From: Echinicola shivajiensis
Lineage (GTDB): Bacteria > Bacteroidota > Bacteroidia > Cytophagales > Cyclobacteriaceae
Assembly (NCBI RefSeq): GCF_018642165.1
Contig: NZ_JAHHZM010000002.1
Span: 248,001-312,000, forward strand
DNA: 64,000 nucleotides
Direction of reading: 5' to 3'
The notes below the pieces were generated by a model that was not told the origin of the DNA, did not search any database, and saw only the letters and a program-made list of their open reading frames with translations. This document shows, in pieces, positions 9,789 through 19,134 of the stretch; positions within the stretch are counted from its first letter, which is position 1, and each line of letters opens with the position of its first letter. The translations under genes were made by a program, and so were the position numbers.

Positions 9789-10727
9789 TCAGCCCTTATT
9801 GACCTCGTAGTAAATTTTATTTATTTTTTGGGCAATCTGTTGATTGTCAAATTTTTCCAAAATGGGGTTTCTATTCCTTATGCGTAGTTTTCTCTCTGAT
9901 AGGTATTTGAGATAATACACGTAATCATCTACGGTTTTGGGTACAATAAAACAGTTGTCTACCTTCTCACAGATAAATCTAATGTCACCTACATCATTGG
10001 TAATTACTGGCAATGAATTTAAAATGGATTCTTTGATCACTTGAGGACTGCCTTCCATATGGCTACATAATAACATGACATCAGCAGCTTGCATTAGCTG
10101 TGTGATTTGTTCTCTATGATAGCCTTTAAGTTCTATGAAAATAACTTTATGAGGGCACTTCTCTGTAAAATGGTTGATTACCTTAAACGCAAATTCCGGA
10201 TCCTTTTCCTTTCGGTCAAAACTTGAGGAAAACAGAATGATAAAATCATCATCTCCCCAGCCTTTTTCCTGCCGGGTCATTTTTCTGAAGTTCAGTTCTA
10301 TTTGTGTGTCAATGCCGCAAGGAATTATGGAATAATTCTTATGGAAAAACTTAGACATCTTATGGGAAACAAGGATGTTATGCGCCGAATAATTGGCGGC
10401 AAACAAGGAGAAAATTCTCTCACTACCCTTATTGATGTCACTCCCATGAAAAGTGATAATCACCTTTACTTTTCCCAAGGCCAGTAATCTAGCAATTACC
10501 ACAGCTATGGCAGACAAACCATAATGAACATGGATAATTTCTACTGAATGGTTTTTTACACTTCTATAAATGGAAAAGCTGGATTTGATATATCCTAAAA
10601 GTCCGCCCTTATTGATTAAATAATGTTCTATTTGATGACCATAGTGCTTGGAGAGAATATTGGCCTGTTCCTGTATAAAAGGGTGGGGGTTATTGGTTTT
10701 TGATCTACTTACATATAGGATTTTCAT
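9789..10727 (-). CDS. Glycosyltransferase family 4 protein
   Basis: 312 residues. The N-terminal GT-B half has VEIIHVHYG and ITFHGSDINKG. The C-terminal GT4 half has SSFDRKEKDPEFAFKVI, then DVMLLCSHMEGSPQVIKESI, the usual E-x7-E nucleotide-sugar-binding region, and NSLPVITNDVGD. Somewhat shorter than the usual 350-400 residues but not visibly truncated. Likely adds one sugar to the lipid-linked EPS repeat unit at the cytoplasmic membrane. It is separated by 17 bases from the fused ParB/GT4 gene. Donor and acceptor are unknown. Confidence 0.8.
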   Translation of the reverse strand: MKILYVSRSKTNNPHPFIQEQANILSKHYGHQIEHYLINKGGLLGYIKSSFSIYRSVKNHSVEIIHVHYGLSAIAVVIARLLALGKVKVIITFHGSDINKGSERIFSLFAANYSAHNILVSHKMSKFFHKNYSIIPCGIDTQIELNFRKMTRQEKGWGDDDFIILFSSSFDRKEKDPEFAFKVINHFTEKCPHKVIFIELKGYHREQITQLMQAADVMLLCSHMEGSPQVIKESILNSLPVITNDVGDIRFICEKVDNCFIVPKTVDDYVYYLKYLSERKLRIRNRNPILEKFDNQQIAQKINKIYYEVNKG

Positions 10728-10744
10728 AGTTTTAAGAGACGATT

Positions 10745-12730
10745 CTAACTATTACTTTGGATGTATTCAGATTTATTGAAAACTGTCCTGCTGGTATTGT
10801 CCTTTTTTGAAAGGGCGATTTTACTGCCAATACATTCTTCATAAATCTTTATAAAACCTTTGCCCATTTTATCAATGGAAAAGTTTTTCTCGATGACTTT
10901 TCTTCCAAAATCACCAAACCTTTTACTCTTTTCTTTATTGTCAATAAGCTCGATTACCATTTTTGAAATTTCTTCTGCGGATTGATTAGTAATGAGATAT
11001 CCATTCTTATTATTGAAAACCAATTCTTTGGTTCCTCCAGCATCATTTGCGATCACCGGTTTGGACAGGGCCATATATTCCAGCACGGAATTTGAAATTC
11101 CTTCTCCGTGCACTGAGGTATTAGAAAACAACATTCCAATATCACTGGCATTTACAAGGTCCTCAACATCTTCTATTCTCCCTGGATAAATGATTCTAGG
11201 ATAATCAATGGACGCTTCAAGAATCTCTGAATAAAGCGGGTTTACAGAATAGTCATGTGCCCCAACACCAATAAAAGTGATATCTTCTCGTATGGAGGTA
11301 ACTATTTTTGCAATTTCCAGAAATATCTTATGGTTTTTGTTGGCAGAAAAAGAAGCCGACATTATCACCAGATAGGGAGTATATACTTGGTATTTTGCCC
11401 TGACAGTATCTCTATCAGGAAGGTTGGTGAATCTACTGCAACTAACACCATTGTAAATGACTTTGCATTTATTTTTTGGAGGATTATATGCATCTATTCC
11501 TGCGTATGAATTGGAAAGGATCAGTTTCGAAAATTGGAAATTGATTTTATTGATCAGGTTATCCATAAAGGATATGGAACCTTTTGGAGGTGCTGAAGCA
11601 ATTTGGCTATTGATCAATGGGATTTTCAAGCCAATTACTGCTGGTAAAGTATATAAAGTTTGTTTGGCTCCCCAAGTATGGATTACATCAGGTTTAAACT
11701 CTTTACACAACTGGTAGAACTTGGGAAGAATGTTTGGCTGAAATCCATTTCCTTCAGGATTCAGTATTTTAACTGGAATTCCCAATTCAAGGAATTGTGG
11801 AAAGTGAATTTTCTTGATAGTCATTACCAACATCAATTCAATATCGGTTTTGTTTTTCAAGAAAGTGAGAAGTTCCAATAATCGGCGTTCTTTTCCACCA
11901 GCCAGCAAACTGCCGATGTAAAACATTATACGGTTGTTGTTAGAATTTTTCATAGTGGTATGGTAGTCAGTTTTATAGATGTTTGGTTTAGCTTTAGAAA
12001 ATCTAAGGTTTAGCCATTTAGTGACAGCTTTGTGGGGAGGTAAAGAATATTCGTTTGATAGTTTGACTATCCACTTCTGGTGGATTCCCTTAAGTAAAAA
12101 GGGAACGTCTTTGATATTAAGAATCTCAGCCATTCTTATTCTGTGGTTTCCTCCAGTTCCAAGGCATAATTTCCCCTTTCTTGTGATATGGATTCTTATT
12201 TCGTTGAGATCAGGGTTGCCTAATTGTTTTTGAGTGAGGTAACCTCTTTTTTTCATCGATTTGTAAGCTTTTTTTAGACGTTTAAAATATTGAGCTACAT
12301 CCTCCTCGTTTTTGCAATTTTGGGCAAGACCAATTTCTCCATTTTTTATGAGATAGATCATATCCCTGTATTGTGGGGTTTTTTTATATTTTTTTTTGAA
12401 AAGAAATAATTTTCGAACAGTTTGGTGTACTTCCCATTTCTTCTCACGTTTTGAGACTTTTTTATGAATAGATGGTAATGGGTGAGTAATTTTTAAATCC
12501 CAATCATCCACATGGATCCATCTGCCATAAGGAGGGTATTCTAGGCTTGCCTGTATATTAATTTGGTCTATGGAGGTCCAATATATCGGAGGCCTTAATG
12601 GAGGCGGTAGCCACTTTGCCTGAATTTCAATGGGCAATTTTAGCCATACCGTAATTCTATAAATTAATGTAAAAGGGAAATGAATTATTGCCCATTTTGA
12701 ATGTGCCAGAAACTTTTTTAAATACCTCAC
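10745..12730 (-). CDS. ParB/Srx-like domain fused to a GT4 glycosyltransferase
   Basis: 661 residues from a GTG start. Residues 1-260 are unusual: a hydrophobic, basic N-terminus, a region rich in Lys, and LCLGTGGNHRIRMAEIL around 188-204. The GGNHR (193-197) resembles the nucleotide-binding G-E-R-R box of the ParB/sulfiredoxin fold. Residues about 265-640 are a complete GT4 enzyme: YIGSLLAGGKERRLLELL, PDVIHTWGAK, SNSVLEYMALSKPVIANDAGG. No stop or frameshift separates the parts, so the fusion appears real. Some ParB/Srx proteins bind or hydrolyse nucleotides and one archaeal member is a free-serine kinase, so the N-terminal part could be an enzyme acting on the same glycan; that is inference. 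Confidence 0.7.
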   Translation of the reverse strand: MRYLKKFLAHSKWAIIHFPFTLIYRITVWLKLPIEIQAKWLPPPLRPPIYWTSIDQINIQASLEYPPYGRWIHVDDWDLKITHPLPSIHKKVSKREKKWEVHQTVRKLFLFKKKYKKTPQYRDMIYLIKNGEIGLAQNCKNEEDVAQYFKRLKKAYKSMKKRGYLTQKQLGNPDLNEIRIHITRKGKLCLGTGGNHRIRMAEILNIKDVPFLLKGIHQKWIVKLSNEYSLPPHKAVTKWLNLRFSKAKPNIYKTDYHTTMKNSNNNRIMFYIGSLLAGGKERRLLELLTFLKNKTDIELMLVMTIKKIHFPQFLELGIPVKILNPEGNGFQPNILPKFYQLCKEFKPDVIHTWGAKQTLYTLPAVIGLKIPLINSQIASAPPKGSISFMDNLINKINFQFSKLILSNSYAGIDAYNPPKNKCKVIYNGVSCSRFTNLPDRDTVRAKYQVYTPYLVIMSASFSANKNHKIFLEIAKIVTSIREDITFIGVGAHDYSVNPLYSEILEASIDYPRIIYPGRIEDVEDLVNASDIGMLFSNTSVHGEGISNSVLEYMALSKPVIANDAGGTKELVFNNKNGYLITNQSAEEISKMVIELIDNKEKSKRFGDFGRKVIEKNFSIDKMGKGFIKIYEECIGSKIALSKKDNTSRTVFNKSEYIQSNS

Positions 12731-12747
12731 TTATATTTCCTAAGTCT

Positions 12748-13887
12748 TTATGAATGCGATAACAATCCTGTCAATTTGTTGGCGAGAACTTTATAGTTAT
12801 GGTTTTCTGTGACATAGTTAATGGCGTTATCAGACATCCGTTTATATTTTTCAGGAGTGATTTCTGCTAGTTGGTTACTTAGTTTGTTGGCATCTTTATA
12901 AATTATACCCAGTTGATGGGTACTAATAATTTCGTCTGGGTTGACTTTCTCTGTTGTAAGTATGGGCGTACCTACAGTCATTGCCTCTAGAAAGGTATTG
13001 CTAAAGCCTTCATAGTGAGAAGTGTTCAAAAGGAATTTTGCTCCCTTTAGGAAAGGGAGTACACCTCCTCTATCGATAAAGCCCAAGAAGGTAACATTGG
13101 GCATCGTTCTTAATTTTTTTAAATATAAAAGGGTGGTATCATCGACTTTGGAGGATTCTTTCCCAGCAATACAGAAATGGTAATTATCAAGTTTGTTGGC
13201 TATTTCATAAAGCAACTTCAGGTTTTTTTGAGCCTGAAAGATTCCAAGCCACGCTATATACTCTCTTCCTTCTAACTTTGCTACTTTAGCCTTGTTAGTT
13301 TGAAAAAGAATTGGATTAGAGATTTTAAAGGATTTGACTTTAGGGTGTTTTTCTTTAATAGCGTTTAATTGGAAATCGTTTTGACAAAGTATCACATCTG
13401 TCATTCCCAATCCTTTATGCATAAAATACCCATGAATAGGTGAATGCATCTTATTAAACCTTTCATCCAAAAAGTAATCATTGGAAATTCTTGAGATAAA
13501 TTTGATTCCTAATTGCCTACAAATAATTCCCATCAGGAAGCTAGTCCACCCAGGTACACTCTGGTATACATAATCAGGGTTGATCTTTTTTATTTTTTTA
13601 TATAAATCCGGAAATCGGTAATAAATCCATCTTATCCAACGAATACCCTTTTTTTCGTCAAACGTAGAGATCAATTTGAGGTTTTTAGCCTCCAATTTCA
13701 ATTCACCGCCTTTATTCAGGTCAGTCATAATAAAGACTTCATGTCCAGTCTCTTCTAAACCTTTTGCCCAACCAAAAGCCTGAACTGCAGCACCTCCGGA
13801 AGGTTTTTCATTTTTCAAAATGATGTTGATGATTTTTGAATCTAAGAACAAAAAGCGCATACCTTGATTATTTAATGTTCCCGACAT
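12748..13887 (-). CDS. Glycosyltransferase family 4 protein
   Basis: 379 residues from the ATG at 13887; a second ATG nine codons later is also possible. The N-terminal half begins RFLFLDSK and has the GGAAVQAFGWAKGLEETGHEV segment typical of GT4 acceptor domains. The C-terminal half has YIAWLGIFQAQKNLKLLYEIA and LNTSHYEGFSNTFLEAMTVGTPIL, with the EGFSNTFLEA nucleotide-sugar site. Predicted to build the EPS repeat unit on the inner membrane face. It lies 11 bases after the polymerase gene and 17 bases before the ParB/GT4 fusion, in one operon. Confidence 0.8.
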   Translation of the reverse strand: MSGTLNNQGMRFLFLDSKIINIILKNEKPSGGAAVQAFGWAKGLEETGHEVFIMTDLNKGGELKLEAKNLKLISTFDEKKGIRWIRWIYYRFPDLYKKIKKINPDYVYQSVPGWTSFLMGIICRQLGIKFISRISNDYFLDERFNKMHSPIHGYFMHKGLGMTDVILCQNDFQLNAIKEKHPKVKSFKISNPILFQTNKAKVAKLEGREYIAWLGIFQAQKNLKLLYEIANKLDNYHFCIAGKESSKVDDTTLLYLKKLRTMPNVTFLGFIDRGGVLPFLKGAKFLLNTSHYEGFSNTFLEAMTVGTPILTTEKVNPDEIISTHQLGIIYKDANKLSNQLAEITPEKYKRMSDNAINYVTENHNYKVLANKLTGLLSHS

Positions 13888-13898
13888 AATTAGTTTGG

Positions 13899-15161
13899 CT
13901 AGTTTGGTAAAGTTGTTTCATGGGTGATTTCTTTTTTTTGTGATTTTCTTCTGACTTTTCCCATAGGTAACATAAGCACAAGGGTCATCATGAACATATT
14001 GTCCACCTGAGTGTATCTACCCGTAATTGTATAGACTCCAAATACCAACCCGCAAAAACAAACAATAAGGAAGTCAGTGCTTGATTTTACTCTCATTAAA
14101 GCTTGTACAAAAGCGGTGGCAATCATGGCCAGGTAAAGGAATACGCCTATTATACCTGTGGAATGAAAAATATTAGTCAGGTCGCCGTGCAGGGAGCGTT
14201 CTCCAAAGGCCCCCTTGCCGTAGTTTCCACGACTATCGAAGAGGCCATAACCCAGCCAAGGATCGTAATCATAAGTGACAAAAGTATCCTTGTAAAGCAT
14301 TTCGTATTCGAAGAAGCGTTTTTCTTCAGCGAGCTCTCTTTCATCAAGCTTCCTGAGCTCAACTCGATGGATGAACTCCTCAATAAAATCGGTGCTAAAA
14401 TATATGAAGGCTCCAGCAAATATGCTGAGTAAAATAAAACCAACTACCTTTTCGACTTTCCCCCTAAGGACCAAAATGATTAACATGGTGACGATAGACA
14501 TGGCGCTTAGGCCCATTGCAGACCTCCTTAACGAAAGCATGATAAAACTCAGTGCAACAATGAATAGCAATAAATCTAAAGGTCTATTTTGACTGGTCAA
14601 TCGGTAAACTGTCACAAAGAAGGCAAATGCAAGAATATTGAAAAAAGTGGTGTCCTGATTACCGAATAAAATACCACTTTTGATCCCATACATTTCTGTG
14701 GGGGCAAATCCACTTATTGTAGAAGCAAGGGCATTTAGTACAAATAATATCAATACAATTATAGCTGACCGATATAATTCCTTGAACAATTCTGGTCTAG
14801 AATATTTTTTATAAACCTCAACTGTCAAAGGAATAAAAATAAACAGGGAAATGACCGAAAACATATAGGGTCTAATAAAAACGAAATCGGTAGTTTTATG
14901 CAAAAGAAATATATATAGTATGCCGAGAATCAAGGCAAATGGGTTGTTCTTAAAGAAGGACGGATGATAGTGTATTACCTTACCTATTAGCAAAAGGTTT
15001 AAAAGATAATTTAAACTCGCTGGGGCTATAGGATCAATCATGAAATAGGCATAAAATACTACAGGCAGATAGAAAAGGATTTTATCGTCCTTGTATATCA
15101 GCAGATATATGGAAAAGCCATATATCGCAAACTCTATAATATGGAAGAACCAATTGATCAT
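13899..15161 (-). CDS. O-antigen ligase/polymerase-like membrane protein (Wzy-like)
   Basis: 420 residues with about ten hydrophobic helices and a large polar loop at about residues 270-330 (ERELAEEKRFFEYEMLYKD, YDYDPWLGYGLFDS, RSLHGDLTNIFHSTGIIGV). A big periplasmic loop with conserved His/Arg near the C-terminus is the hallmark of the O-antigen ligase/Wzy superfamily. In this locus, with a flippase and Wzc/Wza-like proteins, the role is most likely EPS polymerisation in the periplasm. A ligase role cannot be excluded. Its ATG overlaps the preceding stop (15158-15161), so translation is probably coupled. Confidence 0.75.
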   Translation of the reverse strand: MINWFFHIIEFAIYGFSIYLLIYKDDKILFYLPVVFYAYFMIDPIAPASLNYLLNLLLIGKVIHYHPSFFKNNPFALILGILYIFLLHKTTDFVFIRPYMFSVISLFIFIPLTVEVYKKYSRPELFKELYRSAIIVLILFVLNALASTISGFAPTEMYGIKSGILFGNQDTTFFNILAFAFFVTVYRLTSQNRPLDLLLFIVALSFIMLSLRRSAMGLSAMSIVTMLIILVLRGKVEKVVGFILLSIFAGAFIYFSTDFIEEFIHRVELRKLDERELAEEKRFFEYEMLYKDTFVTYDYDPWLGYGLFDSRGNYGKGAFGERSLHGDLTNIFHSTGIIGVFLYLAMIATAFVQALMRVKSSTDFLIVCFCGLVFGVYTITGRYTQVDNMFMMTLVLMLPMGKVRRKSQKKEITHETTLPN

Positions 15162-15922
15162 GATAAATCGCTAAGGATGGTTTTTACCTTTTCCACATTG
15201 TATTTAATAGAATTCCTACCATCTATTTTATAAATTTTAACCCCTTTTAGTTCAGTTTTTTTGATAAGCCGTTTTATAAGCTTACGCCATTTTATTGTTT
15301 CGATTTTGAGTTTTTCATCCTCAAGATCAATTTGGGAAGCAATCCTTTTAGACCGATTTTTTATTCTTTCTATGATAATATCAATGGGCTTAACATGGAT
15401 CCATATCATGGCCTTGGGAAGTTGGATCAGGGATAGGTAATCATCCAAAACCGCATCTATTATTCTTTTTTCAGAATGGACTAAGAAGGATTTTTGTAAA
15501 AAACCTTCATCCATTACACAGGGGATTCCATTAGCATGGTCTTGGATAACTTGATAGCGGCAAAAATCCCTATAAAGAAAAAATGCAGACCTAAACCTTT
15601 GGCCTGGGTCAGCATTAGCCTCAAATTCAGTATTGGATAAATGCTTCCAGAAAAAATTACTCAGCTCCATATTGTCATGGGCAAATTGAATCCCTTTATT
15701 GGTCGGGAAGGATTGATGGTTTTTAATATTTAAAAGGCGCTTTAATAGATTAATGGATCTTTTGGTAACTCTTTCAGCTCTGCTTTTTCTTTGATCAATC
15801 AATGCCTCCAAATGAGTCCAATTTTGCTTGCTGTTCCAATCATTGCATAACTCTTTGAAAATAGATGATTTTCCTACTCCAGGTACACCTATTATTTGAA
15901 CTATGTTGGGATGGGGGTTCAT
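15158..15922 (-). CDS. P-loop kinase-like protein of the EPS locus
   Basis: 254 residues. A Walker A motif GVPGVGKSS lies at residues 12-20 and IWIHVKPIDIIIERIKNRS near residue 180 looks like the Arg-rich lid of small-molecule kinases. MDEGFLQKSFLVHSE resembles the substrate/Walker B region of thymidylate-kinase-like enzymes. I cannot assign a substrate. It is the second P-loop kinase in a row in this operon (6 bases after the gene upstream), so a role in phosphorylating a sugar, lipid carrier or polymer part is a plausible inference. Cytoplasmic; no signal peptide. Confidence 0.6.
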   Translation of the reverse strand: MNPHPNIVQIIGVPGVGKSSIFKELCNDWNSKQNWTHLEALIDQRKSRAERVTKRSINLLKRLLNIKNHQSFPTNKGIQFAHDNMELSNFFWKHLSNTEFEANADPGQRFRSAFFLYRDFCRYQVIQDHANGIPCVMDEGFLQKSFLVHSEKRIIDAVLDDYLSLIQLPKAMIWIHVKPIDIIIERIKNRSKRIASQIDLEDEKLKIETIKWRKLIKRLIKKTELKGVKIYKIDGRNSIKYNVEKVKTILSDLS

Positions 15923-15928
15923 CTTTAT

Positions 15929-17362
15929 TTATGAAAGATTGTTCCAGATTTCATTTTTTATATTTAATAGTACCTTGTCATAGGGCATGCTGGTGTCAAT
16001 TTCTATGACCTTGGCATTTTTAAAGGAGATATTATCAAGCTTATCGCATTTCTGTTTGATCATTGCCGGGTTGTGAGATGATTTCCTTTGGATAGCTATT
16101 TCAGGACTTACCATTAATTTGAATATCATATCCGGCTCCATTTGTTCAATTTTTTTAAATAGCGACAATTCTTTTGTTGATTTTTCTGTAGGTACCCCAT
16201 TTTGAAGTTGTGGGCCATCATGCATTCCATACACATTATTCTGAGGAAAGCGGTCACAAATAACCAAACTTCCACCTTCCCTTATTTTATTTGCCTGATG
16301 AAGCATGTCGATTTTCTTTTGGGGCAACATCAGGTAATAATAATCTCCCAATATTTTTCTTAGTTTTTTCGATAAAGTGCTTTTTGAATGGAGAAGATTG
16401 GAAAGGGAAAAAAGCACTTTATCATATGATTGTATAAAAGGGTATTTTCCCAAATAGAAATAATGTGTGTCCAACTTAAATGTGAGCCATTTTACAATGT
16501 CTTTACTTAAGGTACTTTTACCTGCACCATCACTTCCTATTAATGCTATTATTTTTCCTTCGGAATTGAGCTTCTTTTTAAATCTCATAGGAGAAAAGAA
16601 ACGAAAAAAAAAAGAAGCTACTTTTAGGTAATAGGTATAGTAATAGGACTGTGCCAAGGAACTGATCCAGGATTTCCGGTAATGTGCTTTTACCTGTTTA
16701 TAAAAATGTTTTGAAAGCCTAATTATCTCCTTTTGGTCACCTTCTAAACGTATTTTGTTTATTGTTTCCAAAAATCTCTCCGGCGTTTTAATTTGTAATT
16801 TTTCACAAGTTGAACTGAGTTTTTCATCCTCACATTGATGTAGTAGGCCAAGCAATTCTTCTAATCTTTTTTCAGGTACTTCAGGAGATTTGTTTAATCG
16901 TTTTTTTGGAGGCATTTTGGCCCAAACGCGAATGAAGAGTACTATTGATTCCAATTCAGGAATTGGAATTGGCCAACCTGAATTTTCGTCTATTTTCAAA
17001 TGGGAAAAATACTCATCCAGCCAAGGCAGGTAAAGATGTTTGACATACTTTATACCTGTCACTATAGCATAATGAGTATGTAAATGAAGCAGATTCCCTG
17101 TTTCCTTATCAAAGCCCACCCAATCCTCTACATATGGGTATGCGTTCCATTTTGGGCTAATGGCCTTTTTGAACCGGAGTTTGTTCATTATTTTTTCAAA
17201 AGCTGGTTTGTCCTTGGGATCTACTAGGATTTCTATGTCAGATAGCCCTTCCAATGACTCCATTATATGCTGGTTCCCCTTCCAGTGTGCAAAGCGAATA
17301 CCTTCTAGTTGCAAAGCTTCTAAAAGCAATTTTGACTGGTACGTAGGGATATTATCTGCCAA
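15929..17362 (-). CDS. Nucleotidyltransferase-like domain fused to a thymidylate-kinase-like domain
   Basis: 477 residues in two parts. Residues 1-200 resemble the NTP_transf_5 nucleotidyltransferase family (PF14907): FAHWKGNQH at 24-32, then the nucleotidyltransferase acidic pair in LSDIEILVDP, then LHLHTHY. Residues 265-477 are a P-loop kinase: IALIGSDGAGKSTL (Walker A 276-284), YFYLGKYPFIQS, a long helical lid and LVICDRFPQNNVYG. The kinase half resembles dTMP kinase, but a housekeeping role inside an EPS operon is unlikely. I infer modification (phosphorylation or nucleotidyl transfer) of a glycan intermediate. Stop and start of adjacent genes are 2 bases apart. Confidence 0.65.
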   Translation of the reverse strand: MADNIPTYQSKLLLEALQLEGIRFAHWKGNQHIMESLEGLSDIEILVDPKDKPAFEKIMNKLRFKKAISPKWNAYPYVEDWVGFDKETGNLLHLHTHYAIVTGIKYVKHLYLPWLDEYFSHLKIDENSGWPIPIPELESIVLFIRVWAKMPPKKRLNKSPEVPEKRLEELLGLLHQCEDEKLSSTCEKLQIKTPERFLETINKIRLEGDQKEIIRLSKHFYKQVKAHYRKSWISSLAQSYYYTYYLKVASFFFRFFSPMRFKKKLNSEGKIIALIGSDGAGKSTLSKDIVKWLTFKLDTHYFYLGKYPFIQSYDKVLFSLSNLLHSKSTLSKKLRKILGDYYYLMLPQKKIDMLHQANKIREGGSLVICDRFPQNNVYGMHDGPQLQNGVPTEKSTKELSLFKKIEQMEPDMIFKLMVSPEIAIQRKSSHNPAMIKQKCDKLDNISFKNAKVIEIDTSMPYDKVLLNIKNEIWNNLS

Positions 17363-17364
17363 GA

Positions 17365-18975
17365 TTAACTGAATTTTTTAAAGAACTTAATCTTTGAAAT
17401 GATGTCCAAAACGACCTTTTTATTTTCACTGGAAACACCTATCCACCAGATTAAAAGTATACTGATGGGAAAGCTAATGATGATCATGAATACCAAGTAG
17501 TACCAACTGCTGATTTCAATCCATTGGCCCATATAACAAGCTAAGGAGAGTAGGAGTAGACTTGCGAGAATTGGTCTGAGAGACTTGAAGGTTAGCAAAT
17601 TACTATGGTCATTTATTCTTTTTTTGATGACAATCGGATACCCAATTGTCAAAATCATCCTTCCCAAAATTATGCTTGCACAAAGGCCTAGAATGCTGAA
17701 TTCTTTGACCAATAAAAAAGCCAAAAGAATTGAAATGGAGGCAGCAAGAAATGATAGTAAGACCTTGATTTCTAATTTTAAGGTCAGGTTAATGATATCA
17801 CTATCCATTTGGAAGAATATATACTGTATGGCTATCACCAAAATCAGAAGGTTTTCTAAATTTCCTGCATAGTGCTCAGATCCCACCCAAAGGCTGATAA
17901 AGGATTGATTGAACAAAAGCACTAAGATTCCCAATGCACTTACCAATACCCAGTTAATCGTAATGATGGAATTTCTAGCACTCTGAACTTTTTCATATTC
18001 CCCTTTTCCAAATATGCCTCCAATCCCTGGAATGATGCCTGTTGTGATGGCAGAAACGATTCCTTTAATAGCAAATGAGGTGAACAAGGTCAGGGTGTAT
18101 TTTGTGACAAAAACAGGTCCGATTAAGTATCCAAGTACAATTTTATCACTGTTATTGAGCATCATCTTGGTAACCATTAAGCCCATGAACCAGCCACTAA
18201 GTTTACCATAGGATTTTACCTTGGTTTTATTTGTCTTGCCAAAACCAAACCAAGGAACACTTTTTTTTACTATATAATAATAAGAAATGCCCAAAACCAG
18301 CGCGACAAAAACCTGAACGGACGCCAGGCCAATTAATCCAAATCCCATGGTAATTACTAAGACCTTCATCACTCCACCAACGGCAATAATACCTGCCCTT
18401 AGTCCCATTCGTTTAAAACCTAGGTTCATTCCTCTGAGGGAGGCTTCGAAAATATCAAATACCTTATGGACTACTAGGGTTAGGATTAATAATGAACATG
18501 TTATTCTAATCAGGTTGGAATAACTTTCATCCATATTGATAACGCTTGGAGCATACCAAATGACAATGCTTCCAACAATTAGCACTATGGGTAATATTAA
18601 AAGGGTAATTACAAATGCTGAGGTAACCTCACTTCTCAGGTCTTCATCTGAAGCTACGTCCCTTTTTTTAGAAACCGACCATTTTAATACTTGTGTAGCC
18701 CTGGTATCTGCTATGCCCGCATAACCTGTCATTTGGGTCAACATTTGCCAAATACCATATAAACTACTACCCAGGCCACTTACTATAAAGGGATTGACTA
18801 CAAAACCAATGATCTGAACACCTACATGATCTATTATCTCGGTTAGAGAATTTAGGTAGGCATACTGTTTAAGGTTTTCCTTTGATTTCTTCGTAGTTGT
18901 AGTCTTGCTAATCACTTTATTATGTTTTGATATAGGAAAAGACGATTTATTAAAGACCTTATTTTCAGAGTCCAT
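17365..18975 (-). CDS. Polysaccharide flippase (Wzx/MATE-like)
   Basis: 536 residues with about 12-14 hydrophobic segments after a polar, Lys-rich N-terminal tail of roughly 35 residues. Segments such as GIWQMLTQMTGYAGIADTRATQVLKW and MLNNSDKIVLGYLIGPVFVTKYTL are typical of the PST/MOP flippase family. Predicted to flip the undecaprenyl-linked repeat unit across the inner membrane for the Wzy-like polymerase at 13899-15161. First of a tightly packed run of genes; a 159-base spacer separates it from the Wzc-like gene. Confidence 0.85.
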   Translation of the reverse strand: MDSENKVFNKSSFPISKHNKVISKTTTTKKSKENLKQYAYLNSLTEIIDHVGVQIIGFVVNPFIVSGLGSSLYGIWQMLTQMTGYAGIADTRATQVLKWSVSKKRDVASDEDLRSEVTSAFVITLLILPIVLIVGSIVIWYAPSVINMDESYSNLIRITCSLLILTLVVHKVFDIFEASLRGMNLGFKRMGLRAGIIAVGGVMKVLVITMGFGLIGLASVQVFVALVLGISYYYIVKKSVPWFGFGKTNKTKVKSYGKLSGWFMGLMVTKMMLNNSDKIVLGYLIGPVFVTKYTLTLFTSFAIKGIVSAITTGIIPGIGGIFGKGEYEKVQSARNSIITINWVLVSALGILVLLFNQSFISLWVGSEHYAGNLENLLILVIAIQYIFFQMDSDIINLTLKLEIKVLLSFLAASISILLAFLLVKEFSILGLCASIILGRMILTIGYPIVIKKRINDHSNLLTFKSLRPILASLLLLSLACYMGQWIEISSWYYLVFMIIISFPISILLIWWIGVSSENKKVVLDIISKIKFFKKFS

Positions 18976-19134
18976 GGATTGTTTTAACTGGCTGATAATT
19001 AATATCTTTAGCTTTAATAAGAAGGTAGGTACAGCTTCGCCCGGTCAGTCCCAATGGTTGGTAACTTACAGGAAATGAACGTTTTGAGAGTTTTTTGTGA
19101 GCGGAATAAACTGTTTCTGATCTAACTGTTACCT

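Noticed and set aside
11255-11881. Several plus-strand frames of 70-90 codons opposite the ParB/GT4 gene
   Set aside because: They overlap a long conserved gene on the other strand and show no domain.
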